DNA of 14,386 nucleotides from an uncultured Slackia sp. (GTDB taxonomy: Bacteria; Actinomycetota; Coriobacteriia; Coriobacteriales; Eggerthellaceae), in contig USLD01000015.1 in assembly GCA_900555495.1 (NCBI GenBank), positions 1 to 14,386 on the forward strand, given 5' to 3'. The notes under the pieces were generated by a model. That model worked only from the letters and a program-made list of their open reading frames with translations, was not told where the DNA came from and made no database searches. Shown here one piece after another: positions 13,468 through 14,386 of the stretch (position 1 is its first letter; the number at the start of each line of letters is the position of its first letter). The translations under genes and the position numbers were made by a program.

Positions 13468-14386
13468 ATGCTTGCCAGCGAAACCGAGAAACTCTATCCC
13501 GCTGCGAAAACCCTGGTGCGCGATAAGGTTGCCAGCCGCATCCACGCGAAGGACCACACGCTCTACGCGTTCGAAGAGGACGCGTGCGATTGCGCTGCCG
13601 ATTTCATGGGCTGGGCTGACCTGGCTACCAACCCGCCGTATCCCTGCGAGCAAATCCAGGCCTTCGCCGCCAAGGCGATCGCCGAAGGCATCGAGACCGT
13701 GCTGCTTATCGGCCAGGGCGGTTCTACCCAGGCCCCGATGACCATCACCAAGTACAACAAGATCGACCGCAACGCCGTCGATTTCAAGGTGCTCGACTCC
13801 GTGTCTCCCGTGCGCGTGCGCACCATCCTGACCGGCATCGACCTGGAAAAGACGCTCGTGCTGGTTTCCAGCAAGTCGGGCGGCACCATCGAGATGCGCA
13901 GCGTTCTGGACGCCGTGGTGGACCACTTCGCCGAAACCATGCCCGCCGAGCAGATTCCGTCGCACCTGGTGGCGATCACCGACCCCGGCAGCGGTCTTGA
14001 GGCCCGCGCGCTCGATGAACATTGGCGCGCCTGCTTCCCCGGCGAACCCACCGTGGGCGGCCGCTTCAGCGCGCTGTCCGTGTTCGGCCTGGTTCCCGCT
14101 GCGCTTGCCGGCATCGACCTGGCCGATTTCCTGGGCCACGCCAAAGAGGCCGAGCAGGCCTGCAGCGAAGACGCCGTGGATAACCCGGCAATCGCGCTGG
14201 CATCGTTTTTGTTCGACAATTACCTGGCAGGCCGCGACAAGTTCTGCTTCTTCACGCCGAAGCGCGGCCGCGTTCTGGGCCTGTGGATCGAGCAGCTGGT
14301 GGCCGAAAGCCTGGGCAAAAACGGCCTCGGCATCCTGCCCAATATCGAAATCGACACGCTGCTTCTGGCCGAAGACCCCAAAGACC
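13468..14386 (+). CDS. pgi: Glucose-6-phosphate isomerase, TAL-PGI type (3' end outside window)
   Basis: The enzyme interconverts glucose 6-phosphate and fructose 6-phosphate in glycolysis. 306 residues are visible before the window end. Phosphosugar-binding SIS features are clear: LLIGQGGSTQAP (79-90), the phosphate loop SSKSGGTIE (134-142), ITDPGSG (170-176), VGGRFSALSVFGLVPAALAGID (starting 196) and WIEQLVAESLGKNGLGILP (starting 273). The last two resemble the isomerase half of bifunctional transaldolase/isomerase proteins more than E. coli Pgi, but no transaldolase domain precedes it. The ATG at 13468 follows GAAAGAG at about 6 bases. The frame is open upstream to an ATG at 13219, but that would read through the leader hairpin and shows no family likeness. 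It is separated from hypE by a strong terminator, so it is an independent unit. Confidence 0.9.
   Translation, partial: MLASETEKLYPAAKTLVRDKVASRIHAKDHTLYAFEEDACDCAADFMGWADLATNPPYPCEQIQAFAAKAIAEGIETVLLIGQGGSTQAPMTITKYNKIDRNAVDFKVLDSVSPVRVRTILTGIDLEKTLVLVSSKSGGTIEMRSVLDAVVDHFAETMPAEQIPSHLVAITDPGSGLEARALDEHWRACFPGEPTVGGRFSALSVFGLVPAALAGIDLADFLGHAKEAEQACSEDAVDNPAIALASFLFDNYLAGRDKFCFFTPKRGRVLGLWIEQLVAESLGKNGLGILPNIEIDTLLLAEDPKD

Overview
The window looks like chromosome from an anaerobic, high-G+C actinobacterium. A coriobacterium of the Eggerthellaceae type is the best guess. The reasons are the G+C-rich codon use, the strong purine-rich ribosome binding sites, a complete-looking [NiFe]-hydrogenase maturation set, a small 2[4Fe-4S] ferredoxin, and a phosphoglucose isomerase of the kind usually fused to transaldolase. 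This placement is inference, because no rRNA or other marker gene is present.

Left part (1-2438). A MazG nucleotide pyrophosphohydrolase gene runs off the left edge on the minus strand. Upstream of it, also on the minus strand, is a 62-residue bacterial ferredoxin gene. Diverging from the ferredoxin is a HxlR-family winged-helix regulator on the plus strand, closed by a clear intrinsic terminator. It converges with an unrecognised 169-residue minus-strand gene.

Nickel/hydrogenase block (2556-7236, resuming at 12122-13147). On the plus strand lie a small unrecognised gene (84 residues), nikR, hypF, hypC and hypD, closely spaced and probably one transcription unit. hypE, the usual next gene, lies 4.9 kb further on, has its own strong ribosome binding site and ends in a strong terminator. 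HypF makes carbamoyl-phosphate-derived carbamoyl groups and loads them on the C-terminal cysteine of HypE, which turns them into thiocyanate. HypC and HypD carry and assemble the Fe(CN)2CO unit. NikR is a nickel-responsive repressor with all four nickel ligands present. hypA, hypB and the hydrogenase subunits are not in the window.

Island between hypD and hypE (about 7237-12100). This stretch is visibly less G+C-rich (by eye) and reads as accessory cargo. It holds: a long plus-strand RNA hairpin just after hypD; a minus-strand toxin/immunity pair in which the Ntox50-type toxin carries a one-base frameshift while the immunity gene is intact; a divergent AAA ATPase of the AAA_14/DUF4143 family preceded by three copies of a 14-19 base motif; and, converging on the ATPase with only 9 bases between stop codons, a DUF2075-type nuclease-helicase. 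No transposase or integrase was found. The opposing genes mean hypE cannot simply be read from the hypD promoter.

Right edge (13211-14386). After the hypE terminator comes a leader with a likely extended -10 promoter and a terminator-like hairpin, then a phosphoglucose isomerase gene truncated by the window end.
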